The notes beneath the pieces are model-generated. The model was given only the letters and a program-made list of their open reading frames with translations. It had not been told where the DNA came from and made no database searches. The translations under genes and the position numbers were made by a program. Below are positions 1-8,787 of a DNA stretch of 64,000 nucleotides, in pieces (the first letter of the stretch is position 1; each line of letters opens with the position of its first letter). The stretch comes from Halomonas organivorans. Lineage in GTDB: Bacteria; Pseudomonadota; Gammaproteobacteria; Pseudomonadales; Halomonadaceae. Where the stretch lies: contig NZ_JACHXM010000007.1 of the NCBI RefSeq assembly GCF_014192055.1, positions 124,001-188,000 of the forward strand. Reading direction: 5' to 3'.

Positions 1-3
1 CTG

Positions 4-30
4 ATCAGGGCCCGCTTTGCGGGCCCTGAT
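4..30. terminator. Perfect hairpin, probable terminator
   Basis: A 12-bp perfect inverted repeat closes on a 3-base TTT loop. No long T-run follows on the plus strand. It probably ends a gene lying off the left edge of the window. From 31 to 172 I see nothing else I can support. Confidence 0.55.
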
Positions 31-172
31 TCGTTGTGTCTCCTGCTTGTGTTCGCGCGCCCCTGCGGGCACTACTCCGGGGCTCCGAAGCGCCGCCACA
101 AGCCGGGGGCGGCTAGCGCTCGGGAAATGGCCCGCCCAGGTATGACGACTCGCTGGACGGCCGCCGGCCCAC

Positions 173-1450
173 TCAGGCGCGGGATCCCTCGGTAGAAGCG
201 TCCTCGCCGCCCACCTCGGCGATGCGCTCGCCCTCGCTGCGGCCGATCACGGCGCTGCCGACCAGGTCGCCGGTGACGTTGAGCGCCGTGCAGCCCATGC
301 CGACCAGGGCGTCGATGGCGGTGAGCAGCGCCACCGCCTCGATCGGCAGGCCGACCTGGGCGAATACCGTGGCGATCATCACGATGCCGGCGCCGGGCAC
401 CCCGGCGGTGCCCACCGAGATCAGCGTGCCGACCACCACGATCTGCGCCATGCTGGCCAGGTCCAGCGGGGCGCCCGCCACGTTGGCGGCGAACACCGCC
501 GAGATGGCGATGCGGATCGCCGCGCCGTCCATGTTCAGGGTCGCGCCCAGCGGCAGGCTGAAGCCGTAGAGGCCGCGGGGCAGGCCCAGGCCGCGGGCGG
601 CGTCCAGGGTCAGCGGCAGGGTCCCGGAGCTGCTCTGGGTGGCAAAGGCCGTAGCCATGGGCGTGCGCGCCTCGCGGAAGAAAGCCCGCGCCGGCACGCC
701 GAAGCCCTTGAGCAGGCCCAGATAGACCAGCAGCTGCACGCCCAGTGCCACGTAGAGCACCACCACCATGTCGCCGAGCGACAGCAGCGTGCCCACGCCC
801 TGCTCGGCCACGGTGCCGGCGACGATGGCGAACACGCCCACCGGCACCACGTGCAGGATGCCGCCCATCACCTTGAGGGTCACGGCGTTGAGCGCCTCGA
901 TCAGCCCGGCCAGGCGCTCGCCCAGTTCACCGTGGGTCTCGGAGCGGCGCAGCTGGGCCACGGCGAGGCCGAACACCAGGGCGGTGAAGATGATACCGAG
1001 CAGGTCCTGGCCGGCGAAGGCCTCGACGATGTTGGTCGGCACGATGCCGAGCACCACCGAGAGGATGCCGGGGTTCTCGGGCACCGACACCGAGCCGGCG
1101 CCCTCGAGCGTCATGCCCTCCCCCGGCGACAGCAGGCTCGCCACTGCCAGGCCGACGACGATCGCCAGCGCCGAGGTCGCCAGGTAGTAGAGGAACACCT
1201 TGCGGCCGATGCGCCCCAGGCTGCCGGCCCGGCCCTGGTTGATGCCGGCCATCAGCGTGAACAGCACGATGGGCAGGATGATGAACTTCAACAGCCGCAT
1301 CAGCAGCTCGCCCAGCGGCGCCAGCGCCTCGCCGACGGCCGGGCCGCCGACCAGGCCGACCGCGGCGCCCAGCACCAGGGCAACGGTGACCCGCAGGATC
1401 AGCGAGGCATCGCGATAGCCGCGCCACAGGGATGTCAGGGGAGTGGACAT
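173..1450 (-). CDS. Dicarboxylate/amino acid:cation symporter (SLC1/DAACS family)
   Basis: A 425-residue inner-membrane secondary transporter that would import a dicarboxylate or acidic amino acid with Na+ or H+. Family hallmarks are visible: the serine-rich hairpin QSSSGTLP at about residues 272-279 and the NMDG motif at 306-309, between long hydrophobic helices. I chose the ATG at 1450 because AGAGGTC lies just upstream; the open frame runs 20 codons further into non-conserved sequence. The gene is monocistronic, with the terminator hairpin of the upstream glutathione transferase lying between 1471 and 1501. The substrate (glutamate, aspartate, C4-dicarboxylate or serine) cannot be told from the sequence. 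Confidence 0.9.
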   Translation of the reverse strand: MSTPLTSLWRGYRDASLILRVTVALVLGAAVGLVGGPAVGEALAPLGELLMRLLKFIILPIVLFTLMAGINQGRAGSLGRIGRKVFLYYLATSALAIVVGLAVASLLSPGEGMTLEGAGSVSVPENPGILSVVLGIVPTNIVEAFAGQDLLGIIFTALVFGLAVAQLRRSETHGELGERLAGLIEALNAVTLKVMGGILHVVPVGVFAIVAGTVAEQGVGTLLSLGDMVVVLYVALGVQLLVYLGLLKGFGVPARAFFREARTPMATAFATQSSSGTLPLTLDAARGLGLPRGLYGFSLPLGATLNMDGAAIRIAISAVFAANVAGAPLDLASMAQIVVVGTLISVGTAGVPGAGIVMIATVFAQVGLPIEAVALLTAIDALVGMGCTALNVTGDLVGSAVIGRSEGERIAEVGGEDASTEGSRA

Positions 1451-1470
1451 GATGACCTCTTGAAAACGAT

Positions 1471-1501
1471 AAGCGCCGCGGACCCTAGGCCCGCGGCGCT
1501 T
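1471..1501 (-). terminator. Hairpin downstream of the GST gene
   Basis: An 11-bp GC-rich stem (1471-1481 pairing with 1491-1501) lies 20 bases past the stop of the leftward glutathione transferase gene. The T-run is weak. It also sits inside the 5' leader of the symporter gene. Confidence 0.55.
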
Positions 1502-1521
1502 GATGTGCAAAGACCGGATGG

Positions 1522-2391
1522 TTAAGTGCTTATAACGTCTTGAGTCTTTTCCTTGAAGTCGCTGGCGTCGTGGCGCTCGTGCAGCTGCATTTGCGGCTCG
1601 CCGAAGGTGCGGTTGACCATGCGGCCACGCTGCACCGCCGGGCGGGCGTCGATCTCCTTGGCCCAGCGCAGCACGTGCTCGTACTCGTGCACGCTCAGGA
1701 ACTCGGCGGCGTCATAGAGCCGGCCCAGCACCAGCTGGCCGTACCAGGGCCAAGCGGCCATGTCGGCGATGGTGTAGTCGTCGCCGGCCAGGTAACGCGT
1801 CTCGGCCAGGCGGCGGTTCAGCACGTCCAACTGGCGCTTGGTTTCCATGGCGTAGCGGTCGATCGGGTACTCCAGCTTCTCCGGCGCGTAGGCGTAGAAG
1901 TGGCCGAAGCCGCCGCCGACGAAGGGCGCGCTGCCCATCTGCCAGAACAGCCAGTTCATGGTCTCGGTGCGCCCGGTGAGGGTGCCCGGCAGGAACTCGC
2001 CGAAGCGCTCGGCCAGGTAGAGCAGGATCGAGCCGGATTCGAAGACCCGGATCGGCTCGTCGGGGCCATGGTCGACCAGCGCCGGAATCTTGGAGTTGGG
2101 GTTGGCCTCCACGAAGCCGCTGCCGAACTGGTCGCCGTCGCCGATGCGGATCAGCCAGGCATCGTACTCGGCGTCCTGGTAGCCCAGTTCCAGCAGTTCC
2201 TCGAGCATCACCGTGACCTTCACGCCGTTGGGCGTGGCCAGCGAGTAGAGCTGGAACGGGTGCTTGCCGACCGGCAGTGCCTTGTCATGGGTCGGCCCGG
2301 CAATGGGGCGATTGACGCTGGCGAAGGTGCCGCCGCTGGCCTTCTCCCAGCTCCAGACCTTCGGTGGGGTGTAGTCGTTGCCTTGGCTCAT
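1522..2391 (-). CDS. yghU: YghU-type glutathione S-transferase / disulfide-bond reductase
   Basis: A 289-residue cytosolic GST-like protein. In the YghU family the enzyme uses two glutathione molecules to reduce disulfides or organic hydroperoxides. The sequence follows Escherichia coli YghU closely over its length: KVWSWEKASGG and GPTHDKALPVGKHP near the N-terminus, the thioredoxin-fold segment LYSLATPNGVKVTVMLEELL, then NPNSKIPAL and FESGSILLYLAE, and the helical domain with WLFWQMG. I chose the ATG at 2391, which has GAGGAG upstream, over the first codon of the open frame 17 codons earlier. It is probably monocistronic. Confidence 0.92.
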   Translation of the reverse strand: MSQGNDYTPPKVWSWEKASGGTFASVNRPIAGPTHDKALPVGKHPFQLYSLATPNGVKVTVMLEELLELGYQDAEYDAWLIRIGDGDQFGSGFVEANPNSKIPALVDHGPDEPIRVFESGSILLYLAERFGEFLPGTLTGRTETMNWLFWQMGSAPFVGGGFGHFYAYAPEKLEYPIDRYAMETKRQLDVLNRRLAETRYLAGDDYTIADMAAWPWYGQLVLGRLYDAAEFLSVHEYEHVLRWAKEIDARPAVQRGRMVNRTFGEPQMQLHERHDASDFKEKTQDVIST

Positions 2392-2601
2392 GCGATCTCC
2401 TCGATGGCGATGGGCGTTGCTCACACGGTCATGTGGGGGCACGTTAGCGGGCTATCAACCTGCAACAGACCTTAGCCGATCGAGCCCCCCGCTGCGAGGG
2501 AACGGGCAGCCATCGATGCGATAGCCAGGTCCTATTGCCTCGCCAGCGAGGGCGCGATGCGGCGGAAGCGAAACGTCGTCCGCGTCATGCCGCAGCGGAC
2601 C

Positions 2602-2643
2602 TGTCACAGCGATCCATGTCACAACGGCCGGTGCTGCGTCGTC
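2602..2643 (+). promoter_or_regulatory. Candidate ECF41-type sigma factor promoter (autoregulation)
   Basis: TGTCACA occurs at 2602-2608 and again at 2617-2623. The second copy is followed by exactly 16 bases and then CGTC at 2640-2643; another CGTC lies at 2637-2640. TGTCACA plus CGTC is the -35/-10 pair described for ECF41 sigma factors. It lies 34 bp upstream of the AhpD-like gene that is co-transcribed with an ECF41-type sigma gene, as expected for autoregulation. Confidence 0.75.
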
Positions 2644-2677
2644 TTCATTGCGTACACTCACCCATGGAGACCCAGCG

Positions 2678-3148
2678 ATGACCCCACGAATGAATGCGTT
2701 TACTGCCGCACCGGACACCATGCAGGCCATGCTGGACCTGGAGCAGCGCGTCAGCGGCTCGGGCCTGGAGCCGAGCCTGATGGAGCTGGTCAAGACACGC
2801 GCCTCGCAGATCAACGGCTGCGCCTTCTGCCTGCACATGCACACGCGCGACGCCCGCGCCGACGGTGAGAGCGAGCAACGCCTCTACCTGCTCTCCGCCT
2901 GGCGGGAATCTCCGCTCTACAGCGAGCGGGAGCGCGCCGCCCTGGCCTGGACCGAGGCGCTGACGCGGCTGGCCGACAGCGAGGTCACGGACGAGATGTA
3001 TGACCAGGCTCGCCGCCACTTCGACGAGGAAGAGCTGGTCAAGCTCACCCTGTTGATCGGCGCCATCAATATCTGGAACCGGATCAACGTCGGGTTTCGC
3101 ACCCTTCACCCCATCGAGGGCGCGTCACGGCAAGAGGCCATGCCATGA
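2678..3148 (+). CDS. Carboxymuconolactone decarboxylase / AhpD-like alkylhydroperoxidase
   Basis: A 156-residue protein of the CMD/AhpD fold. The redox motif C48-x-x-C51 with H55 a few residues on is the catalytic thiol pair of AhpD-like peroxidases, rather than of true 4-carboxymuconolactone decarboxylase. I chose the ATG at 2678, which has GGAGA seven bases upstream; an upstream TTG is unlikely. The stop overlaps the start of the next gene by four bases (ATGA), so both are translated from one message. CMD-type genes are the usual partners of ECF41 sigma factors. The physiological substrate is unknown. Confidence 0.9.
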   Translation: MTPRMNAFTAAPDTMQAMLDLEQRVSGSGLEPSLMELVKTRASQINGCAFCLHMHTRDARADGESEQRLYLLSAWRESPLYSERERAALAWTEALTRLADSEVTDEMYDQARRHFDEEELVKLTLLIGAINIWNRINVGFRTLHPIEGASRQEAMP

Positions 3149-4071
3149 GCGACGACCGAGCGGCCCGAGAGCCCGAGCCTTCTCGTGATGTGGAGACCCA
3201 CCGGGCGCACCTGCTGCGCCTGGCCTACCGCATGCTCGGCTCGGTCGCCGAAGCCGAGGATGCGGTACAGGACGGCTACCTGCGCTGGCATGACCGCTCG
3301 CGGGAGCACGTGGACGACCCGCGCGCCTACCTCTCGCGCACCGTGACGCGCCTGTGCCTCGACCGGCTGCGCCAGGCCCGCGCGCGGCGCGAGGTCTATG
3401 TCGGCCCCTGGCTGCCGGAGCCCCTGGTGGAGGAATGGTCGACTGACGCGGCTCCGCTCATCGAGCAGGAGGTCTCCACCGCGCTGATGATGGCACTGGA
3501 ACGCCTGTCGCCGCTGGAGCGGGTGGCCTTCATCCTCCACGACATCTTCGACATGGACTACGACGACATCGCCGCCACGCTCGAGCGCAGCGAGACCGCC
3601 TGCCGGCAGCTCGCCAGCCGCGCGCGCAGCAACGTCGTCAGCGCCCGGCCGCGCTTCCAGCTCGCCCAGGACGAGGGCGCCCGCCTGGCCGAGGCCTTCT
3701 TCGAGGCCAGCCGAAGCGGCAATGCGACCCGCCTGCAGGCCCTGCTGACGACTGGCGCCCAACTGCATGCCGACGGCGGCGGTCGCCGGCGTGCGGCACG
3801 CCGCGCCATCGAAGGCGCCGACAGGATCGGCCGCTTCTTCGCCGGCATGGCGCGCAAGGGCTTCACGGCCAGGCCGATCTGGTCGCGCCGGATGCGGATC
3901 GACGGCCTGCCCGGCATCCTCTCGGTCGAGCACGACGGCACACTGCAGACCACCGCCATCGAACCGCAAGGGGGGCGCATCCGGGCGATCTACATCGTGC
4001 GCAACCCCGACAAGCTTCGCCATCTCGAGGCCCTGCTGCCCGAGACGGTGGCCGAACGCGTCAGCCACTGA
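3145..4071 (+). CDS. ECF41-family RNA polymerase sigma factor with SnoaL-like C-terminal domain (SigJ-like)
   Basis: A 308-residue extracytoplasmic-function sigma factor. Region 2 covers about residues 18-85 and region 4 about 105-165. A C-terminal SnoaL-like (NTF2-fold) domain follows from about 178 to 300. The two short motifs I recall as typical of ECF41 are present: WLPEP in the linker (89-93) and DGGGR in the C-terminal domain (210-214). In this group the C-terminal domain replaces a separate anti-sigma factor as the activity switch. It overlaps the AhpD-like gene by four bases, and the matching promoter lies upstream of the pair at 2617-2643. The inducing signal is not known. Confidence 0.92.
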   Translation: MSDDRAAREPEPSRDVETHRAHLLRLAYRMLGSVAEAEDAVQDGYLRWHDRSREHVDDPRAYLSRTVTRLCLDRLRQARARREVYVGPWLPEPLVEEWSTDAAPLIEQEVSTALMMALERLSPLERVAFILHDIFDMDYDDIAATLERSETACRQLASRARSNVVSARPRFQLAQDEGARLAEAFFEASRSGNATRLQALLTTGAQLHADGGGRRRAARRAIEGADRIGRFFAGMARKGFTARPIWSRRMRIDGLPGILSVEHDGTLQTTAIEPQGGRIRAIYIVRNPDKLRHLEALLPETVAERVSH

Positions 4072-4103
4072 ATCGCTCGTCGACGGCACCCGGCCTCGCC
4101 GCG

Positions 4104-5315
4104 TCAGCGGGCCGCCCGCTGCCAGGCGTGGCGCGCCTCGCGGCCGAGGCCCCGGGGCAGCACGAGTCGCGTGGCACCGAGGTAGTCGAGAAATGCCCGG
4201 GCGGCAGGCTCCAGCGCCTCGTCCAGGCCCTCGGGCAGCCGGGCCGGCGTGATGTCGGACTCCCAGTGCCAGGCGAGGATCGTCAGGATGCCCTGCTGGC
4301 ACCTGGCATCGAAGCGGGCCACGAAGCGCTCGCCCCACAGCACCGGCACCACGTAGTAGCCCCAGCGGCGCTGGGTTTCGGGCTTGTAGACCTCCCAGAC
4401 GTAGTCGAAGGCGAACAGCCGGGCGACGCCGCCGCGGTCCCACATCAGCGGGTCCAGCGGGGCGAGAAAGCGCACCTCCCGCGACGGGGACGCCAGCGGC
4501 TCGGCGGCGTCCTCCAGCGTCGCTAAGGCCTCGGGCGTCGTCCAGTAGGCGGTGCCGTCGACGTCGAGCTCGAGCAGTTCACCCCGGGCGATGGCCCGGG
4601 CGGCGATGCGATCGCGCTCCGCGCGCGGGCACGGCAGCGACCAGACGGCACCGTCGGCCGCGGGGCGCAGCAGCCCGGCGGCCTGCACGCGCCGCGCCAC
4701 CAGCCGCTGCAGGGCCTCGTCGTCGCTGGCCTCCGCTACGCTCGTCCCCTGGGGCAGCACCCGCTCGGGCAGGTCGTAGGCATGGCGGCCGCCGACGCGA
4801 TGGTGGGTCATCAGATGGCCCGAGTCCCACAGCGCCTTGAGCAGGTGCCGCGAGCGCTTGGGGCCGTACCAGCTGCCGCGCAGGGCGGGATCGGCCCGCT
4901 GGTCGCCGAGCTCGAGGCTGGTCGAGGGGCCATGGCGCTCGACCTGCTCGACCAGGGCACGGGCCTCCGGGGCCTCGACGTCCACGCCGCGGTGCTGCCA
5001 GCGGCAGGCGAACCAGCGATGGAACGGCGCCTGGGCCCACCACTCCGCGGGCTGGATCAGGCTCGCCTGCTTGTCCCAGCCGTCGACCAGCCACCGCTGC
5101 CCGTAGGCCGCCTGCTGCCAGTCGCCCTGGCGATAGCCGGGCACCCGGGCCTGAAGCACCAGATCGGGGTTGGTGCCAACCGGCGCCAGGGGATCGAACT
5201 GGATGGTGCCCAGGCGGCGAATGACGCTCGCCAGCGGCGCCGGGCGGAAGTGATAGTGCACCAGCAGCCGGCGAGCGTCGGCAGGTGTCAGCGTGAGTCG
5301 TTGGGGAGCGGTCAT
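4104..5315 (-). CDS. YcaQ/AlkX-type DNA glycosylase (HTH_42 family)
   Basis: About 403 residues of the winged-helix HTH_42 family, whose studied members excise alkylated bases and unhook interstrand crosslinks. The catalytic Q-x-D of the YcaQ/AlkX branch is visible as QFD near the N-terminus, in a GTIQFDPLAPV context. The C-terminal segment with LDPLMWDR and RRWGYYVVPVL aligns with E. coli YcaQ. Two starts are possible: 5336 or 5315. I prefer 5315, which has GGA at a usable distance. It is convergent with the sigma gene and probably monocistronic. Substrate specificity is inferred from family membership only. Confidence 0.85.
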   Translation of the reverse strand: MTAPQRLTLTPADARRLLVHYHFRPAPLASVIRRLGTIQFDPLAPVGTNPDLVLQARVPGYRQGDWQQAAYGQRWLVDGWDKQASLIQPAEWWAQAPFHRWFACRWQHRGVDVEAPEARALVEQVERHGPSTSLELGDQRADPALRGSWYGPKRSRHLLKALWDSGHLMTHHRVGGRHAYDLPERVLPQGTSVAEASDDEALQRLVARRVQAAGLLRPAADGAVWSLPCPRAERDRIAARAIARGELLELDVDGTAYWTTPEALATLEDAAEPLASPSREVRFLAPLDPLMWDRGGVARLFAFDYVWEVYKPETQRRWGYYVVPVLWGERFVARFDARCQQGILTILAWHWESDITPARLPEGLDEALEPAARAFLDYLGATRLVLPRGLGREARHAWQRAAR

Positions 5316-5417
5316 CGGCGGTCCATGTCCCGACATCGTTTCGAACGTTCGCCCATCCTAGGCGAAAGCGTGAGGTTTGGCCCGACATGCCCCCTGCCGG
5401 GCCGACATCTACCCTGT

Positions 5418-6407
5418 TCAGGGCGCCTGTGTCGTGTCGCGGTTGTTATAGCCTACGGGAACCCAGCGATAGCCTTGCTCCAAGGCTTGAATATGGCCGA
5501 CGCCAGGGAAAGGGAGGTGCGGCGCAGCGACCAGGTCATGCTGTTGTGCCAAGATCGAAAATTGCGTCGAGCGAGCCTCGGCCGCCATCTCGGGATCGAC
5601 GTCATAGACGATCGTGATCGATGGGTCCGGGAACTGGACCGGCGCAACGTGGACAATATCGCCGATGAACGTCAGCGTTTGCCCCCGGCTCTCCAACGTA
5701 TAGAAGGCGCTCCCCGGCGTGTGGCCCGGGTGAAGACTTGCCGTCAGCCCAGGCATCACCTCGGTCTCCTGCCCGAAGGTATCGACCCTTCCGGCGTCGA
5801 CATAAGGCTTCAGCGTCTTGATGGCCTCATCGAAGTACTTGATATCATAGCCTGAACGCGCCGCATTCTCGCGATCCAGGAAAAAGTCGACGTCCGGCTC
5901 CCCGACATGAACGGTGGCGTTAGGAAAGACGATTTGGCCATCCCTGGTGAGTCCACCGGAATGATCAGAGTGAACATGAGTGATCAAGATATCGGTTATC
6001 TGCTCGGGTTGGAAACCTGCCGCACGAAGGCTGTCGAGCAACTTTCCTCCATAGCCAGGCCCGAACAGGTCGCCGGCTCCCGTGTCGACAAGAACGAGCC
6101 GGTCCGCCAACTCAAACAGGAAAGCATTGATCGATGCCTCGACCGGATTGGTACGATAGGCTTGCGCGATCAGGGCATCGGTCTTTTCGTTCGTCGTTCC
6201 ACGCAAGAGCTCATGCAGGTCCTGGGGCACGGTACCATCCGTGAGAGACATGACCCTCACGTCTCCCACTTTCAAGGCATAGACATCCGCTCCCTGCTGG
6301 ACGATACCGGGAGGTTCGAACGCCATTGATGGCGACGCGACAAGCGCGGAACTTACGCTGAGCGTTCCCAGCATGACGGCGGAAATGGCGATAGAGCGTG
6401 CAGACAT
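5418..6407 (-). CDS. Secreted MBL-fold metallo-hydrolase
   Basis: A 329-residue protein with a Sec-type signal peptide (cleavage likely after SPSMA near residue 29), so it is probably periplasmic. The metal motif HVHSDH identifies the metallo-beta-lactamase fold, and further His and Asp residues follow (HPGHTPGS, IGDIVHVAP). I chose the ATG at 6407, with GAGAGGAA upstream; the open frame runs far beyond without conserved sequence. It is divergent from a LysR regulator 139 bp away, a common control arrangement. Substrate unknown: the subfamily resembles lactonase-like or arylsulfatase-like hydrolases, and I see no specific mark of an antibiotic-hydrolysing enzyme. Confidence 0.88.
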   Translation of the reverse strand: MSARSIAISAVMLGTLSVSSALVASPSMAFEPPGIVQQGADVYALKVGDVRVMSLTDGTVPQDLHELLRGTTNEKTDALIAQAYRTNPVEASINAFLFELADRLVLVDTGAGDLFGPGYGGKLLDSLRAAGFQPEQITDILITHVHSDHSGGLTRDGQIVFPNATVHVGEPDVDFFLDRENAARSGYDIKYFDEAIKTLKPYVDAGRVDTFGQETEVMPGLTASLHPGHTPGSAFYTLESRGQTLTFIGDIVHVAPVQFPDPSITIVYDVDPEMAAEARSTQFSILAQQHDLVAAPHLPFPGVGHIQALEQGYRWVPVGYNNRDTTQAP

Positions 6408-6546
6408 GAATATTCCTCTCGTGTTCTTCCGAATGTCGCGCTCAATATATTGACGGGAGCGCCTGTTTAGAAAGCAACGCGAGTTATAACTTTCATCACT
6501 GCCATTGATAGCCTCCACATTGACGTCCCAGGACCCGGAACCCACC

Positions 6547-7458
6547 ATGCCCGATCGCCTGAACGACATTGACATCGGCCTGCTCACGGCCTTTGAAGCC
6601 CTGATACTGGCGCGCAACGTAAGTCGTGCTGCCGAACGGCTGGGCATCACGCAGCCGGCCCTCTCGAGTCGCCTTACGCGGCTGCGGGCATTGTTCGGCG
6701 ACCAGCTCTTCGTCCCCGTTGCCGGACGAGGCATGACGCCGACTCCGCGTGCCGAAGAGCTGGGCGCTATGCTACCCAGCCTGCTCGACCATCTGCGTGA
6801 TTTCGTGGGACCGCCGCCCTCTTTCGACCCCATCGAAAGCGACCGCGTCTTCGTCGTGGCCGCCCATGACAACCCCGCCGCCATTCTGGGCCCCGACCTC
6901 GTGCCTGCCTTGCAAAAAGTGGCGCCGAATATTCGAGTCGCATTCGTGCTGCCCGATGCCGATAGCTTGGCGCAATCACTCGAGCATGGCGACATCGATA
7001 TGTTCGTGGGCGTACCCAGAACGGAAGATGAGGGACTCATCGGCCGCATGCTTCTCTCTGACAGCTTCCTTACGGCTCAACGACGCGGACACCCACGAGG
7101 ATCCCAAGCGATCACGATGGAAGAGTTCTGCGCCGCCGATCATCTCTTGATCTCTGCCGAAGGCGGCGAATTCACCGGCCAAGTGGACCGCGTCCTCGAC
7201 GAACTCGGCCACAAGCGTCGGGTCAACGTCTCGATACAGAGCTATGCGCTAGCACCCACCATTCTCGCGAGCAGTGACAACCTCTGTACCTTGCCCAGCC
7301 GTTTTCTGCAGCGCTTTGATGCCATGCTGGACCTGTTCCCTCCTCCTCTCGATGTGGGACGCTTCCAGCTACAAGCCATGTGGCATCCACGCATGAAGGA
7401 TGACCCTGCTCATCGATGGTTTCGCGAGCAGGTTTTCGCGACGGCCCAGGCACAGTGA
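6547..7458 (+). CDS. LysR-family transcriptional regulator
   Basis: A 303-residue LTTR. The N-terminal winged helix-turn-helix (about residues 8-66) contains NVSRAAERLGITQPALSSRL, and the effector-binding domain fills the rest. I chose the ATG at 6547 with GGAA upstream; 14 codons of open frame precede it. It is divergent from the secreted MBL-fold hydrolase gene, which it most likely controls from the shared 6408-6546 region. The inducer cannot be predicted. Confidence 0.9.
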   Translation: MPDRLNDIDIGLLTAFEALILARNVSRAAERLGITQPALSSRLTRLRALFGDQLFVPVAGRGMTPTPRAEELGAMLPSLLDHLRDFVGPPPSFDPIESDRVFVVAAHDNPAAILGPDLVPALQKVAPNIRVAFVLPDADSLAQSLEHGDIDMFVGVPRTEDEGLIGRMLLSDSFLTAQRRGHPRGSQAITMEEFCAADHLLISAEGGEFTGQVDRVLDELGHKRRVNVSIQSYALAPTILASSDNLCTLPSRFLQRFDAMLDLFPPPLDVGRFQLQAMWHPRMKDDPAHRWFREQVFATAQAQ

Positions 7459-7494
7459 ATCGAGAGGAAACGTGGGCTTTGGCGCGACACACGA

Positions 7495-7548
7495 CCTGAA
7501 AGGCGGCGCTCGCATGCATGAAAAACGCGTTTCGCTACCCATTCGCGG
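7495..7548 (-). pseudogene. Remnant of an Asp/Glu racemase 3' end fused to the GNAT gene tail
   Basis: Bases 7495-7520 match 8808-8833 (the 3' end of the intact racemase gene) at 24 of 26 positions. Translated on the minus strand, the segment reads ANG, stop, RNAFF, MHASAAFQ, against ANGIRYLNSSVMHATAAFQ in the intact gene. The last residues of the GNAT protein (SANG) and its stop codon seem to come from this remnant. Short, but too similar for chance at this distance. Confidence 0.5.
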
Positions 7549-8146
7549 ACGGCTCCTCATATCCGGCAGTCACACCAGAAGTACGAATTGATGCGCCTCT
7601 CCGTCGCCGGCACCATTCCTCCGCGTTCATGCGATACAGGCGCACCGGACGATTATGGTATTCCTGCAGGCGGAAATCGCCGAAGCCGACCTTTTCTGCG
7701 ACGCGAATGGATGCCTGATGGTCGGGTTCGATAAGCGCCACCACCGAGGCGAAGTGTCCTGCGAGCAAGACGTCATCCAGCACGGCCCGAGCGGCCTCCA
7801 CTGCCAGCCCGCGATGCCAGAAGCGCCTGGCCAGCCGATAGCCCAGGGTGGCCTCGGTGTCGCCATCGACGCGGTCCATGCCCACCCCACAGAATCCCGC
7901 CAGTTCCTCGGAGGCCTTGTCGACCACCGCCAGCGGTGCGGTGCCATGGCGGCGGTAACACGCCTGGCAGGTCTCGATGAACGCCCTCACTGCCTCGCGG
8001 TCGAGCACACCCCGAATGGAGTGCTGCATCACTGCCGGATCGCCGAGGATCTCGGCCAGCGCATCGAGATCATCCAGTGACAATGGCCGCAAGCGCAGCC
8101 GCGCCGTCTCGGCCCTGAGTGTAGGGATCGTTTCCTGTGTCGGCAT
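7535..8146 (-). CDS. GNAT-family N-acetyltransferase (RimJ/RimL type)
   Basis: A 203-residue acyl-CoA-dependent acetyltransferase. The RimJ/L pattern is visible: TARLRLRPLSLDDLDAL at the start, GYRLARRFWHRGLAVEAARA around the acetyl-CoA loop, and NxxSIRVAEKVGF replaced here by DHQASIRVAEKVGF. A strong AAGGAGG precedes the ATG at 8146. The C-terminal residues and stop seem to derive from a racemase gene fragment (see 7495-7548). The acceptor could be a ribosomal protein N-terminus or a small molecule. Confidence 0.87.
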   Translation of the reverse strand: MPTQETIPTLRAETARLRLRPLSLDDLDALAEILGDPAVMQHSIRGVLDREAVRAFIETCQACYRRHGTAPLAVVDKASEELAGFCGVGMDRVDGDTEATLGYRLARRFWHRGLAVEAARAVLDDVLLAGHFASVVALIEPDHQASIRVAEKVGFGDFRLQEYHNRPVRLYRMNAEEWCRRRRGASIRTSGVTAGYEEPSANG

Positions 8147-8255
8147 GTGGCCTCCTTGCCTGTGCGGCGAACGTCAGGATAACGCCCACCATGTGGGATA
8201 CCCGCCAGAACCTTGAACCGAGCATTCACGCCGGCACGAATAACGATCTGCCACG

Positions 8256-8669
8256 TCAACAAGATGAGGAGCGGTCGTCGCGATAGCCCTCTCCGCTGAA
8301 TTCGATCAGGCAGAATCCGTGGCCGAATGGATCGGAGAACGTGACGCACGTCGAGCCTTGCCAGTGGACGCACTCGCTCTCCTGGACCGCGCCACAGCCA
8401 AGCACCCGCGCGGTGGCCTGGTCGATATCGTCCACCACGACATCGAAGTGCACGGGCGTCCAGTGCCTCGCGTAATCCCGGTGCTGCCCGCTGCCCTTCG
8501 CGCAGGGTGAACCGCTATCGTGCCTGAGCAGGTAGATCCTCGCCTCTGCCCCCGTCAGCTCGGCGACATCGTCATCGAGCTCGCGACCGAGCACCAAGCC
8601 GAAGGCAGTGCAGTAAAAGGCAATGGCCGGTGCCAGTTCGGGCACGTCGATATTGATCAATATCTTCAT
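8256..8669 (-). CDS. VOC (glyoxalase/bleomycin resistance) family protein
   Basis: A 137-residue single-module vicinal-oxygen-chelate protein. The repeated beta-alpha-beta units are readable (VPELAPAIAFYCTAFGLVLG, later FDVVVDDIDQATARV) and it ends with the usual FSDPFGHGFCLIEF strand. GGAGA lies upstream of the ATG. VOC proteins range from lyases to drug-binding proteins; nothing here fixes the ligand. It lies in a leftward run of metabolic accessory genes, 109 bp before the GNAT gene. Confidence 0.85.
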   Translation of the reverse strand: MKILINIDVPELAPAIAFYCTAFGLVLGRELDDDVAELTGAEARIYLLRHDSGSPCAKGSGQHRDYARHWTPVHFDVVVDDIDQATARVLGCGAVQESECVHWQGSTCVTFSDPFGHGFCLIEFSGEGYRDDRSSSC

Positions 8670-8787
8670 CGCGCTGGTCTCCGCTTCGCCTCATCGACGT
8701 CTAGCGCTGAAGATAGCCACCGTCCCTGGAACCTGCCCCCTGTTGCTCGGTGTGAGGCACGGACCGGCCGCCCTCGGTCCTGAGGAA

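Noticed and set aside
851..1525. Long plus-strand open frame opposite the symporter gene
   Set aside because: His/Gln/Ala-rich translation without any motif, a shadow of the high-GC gene on the other strand. Similar long shadows across 27.5-29, 32.5-33.5, 33.6-35.6 and 47.8-50.9 kb were rejected for the same reason.
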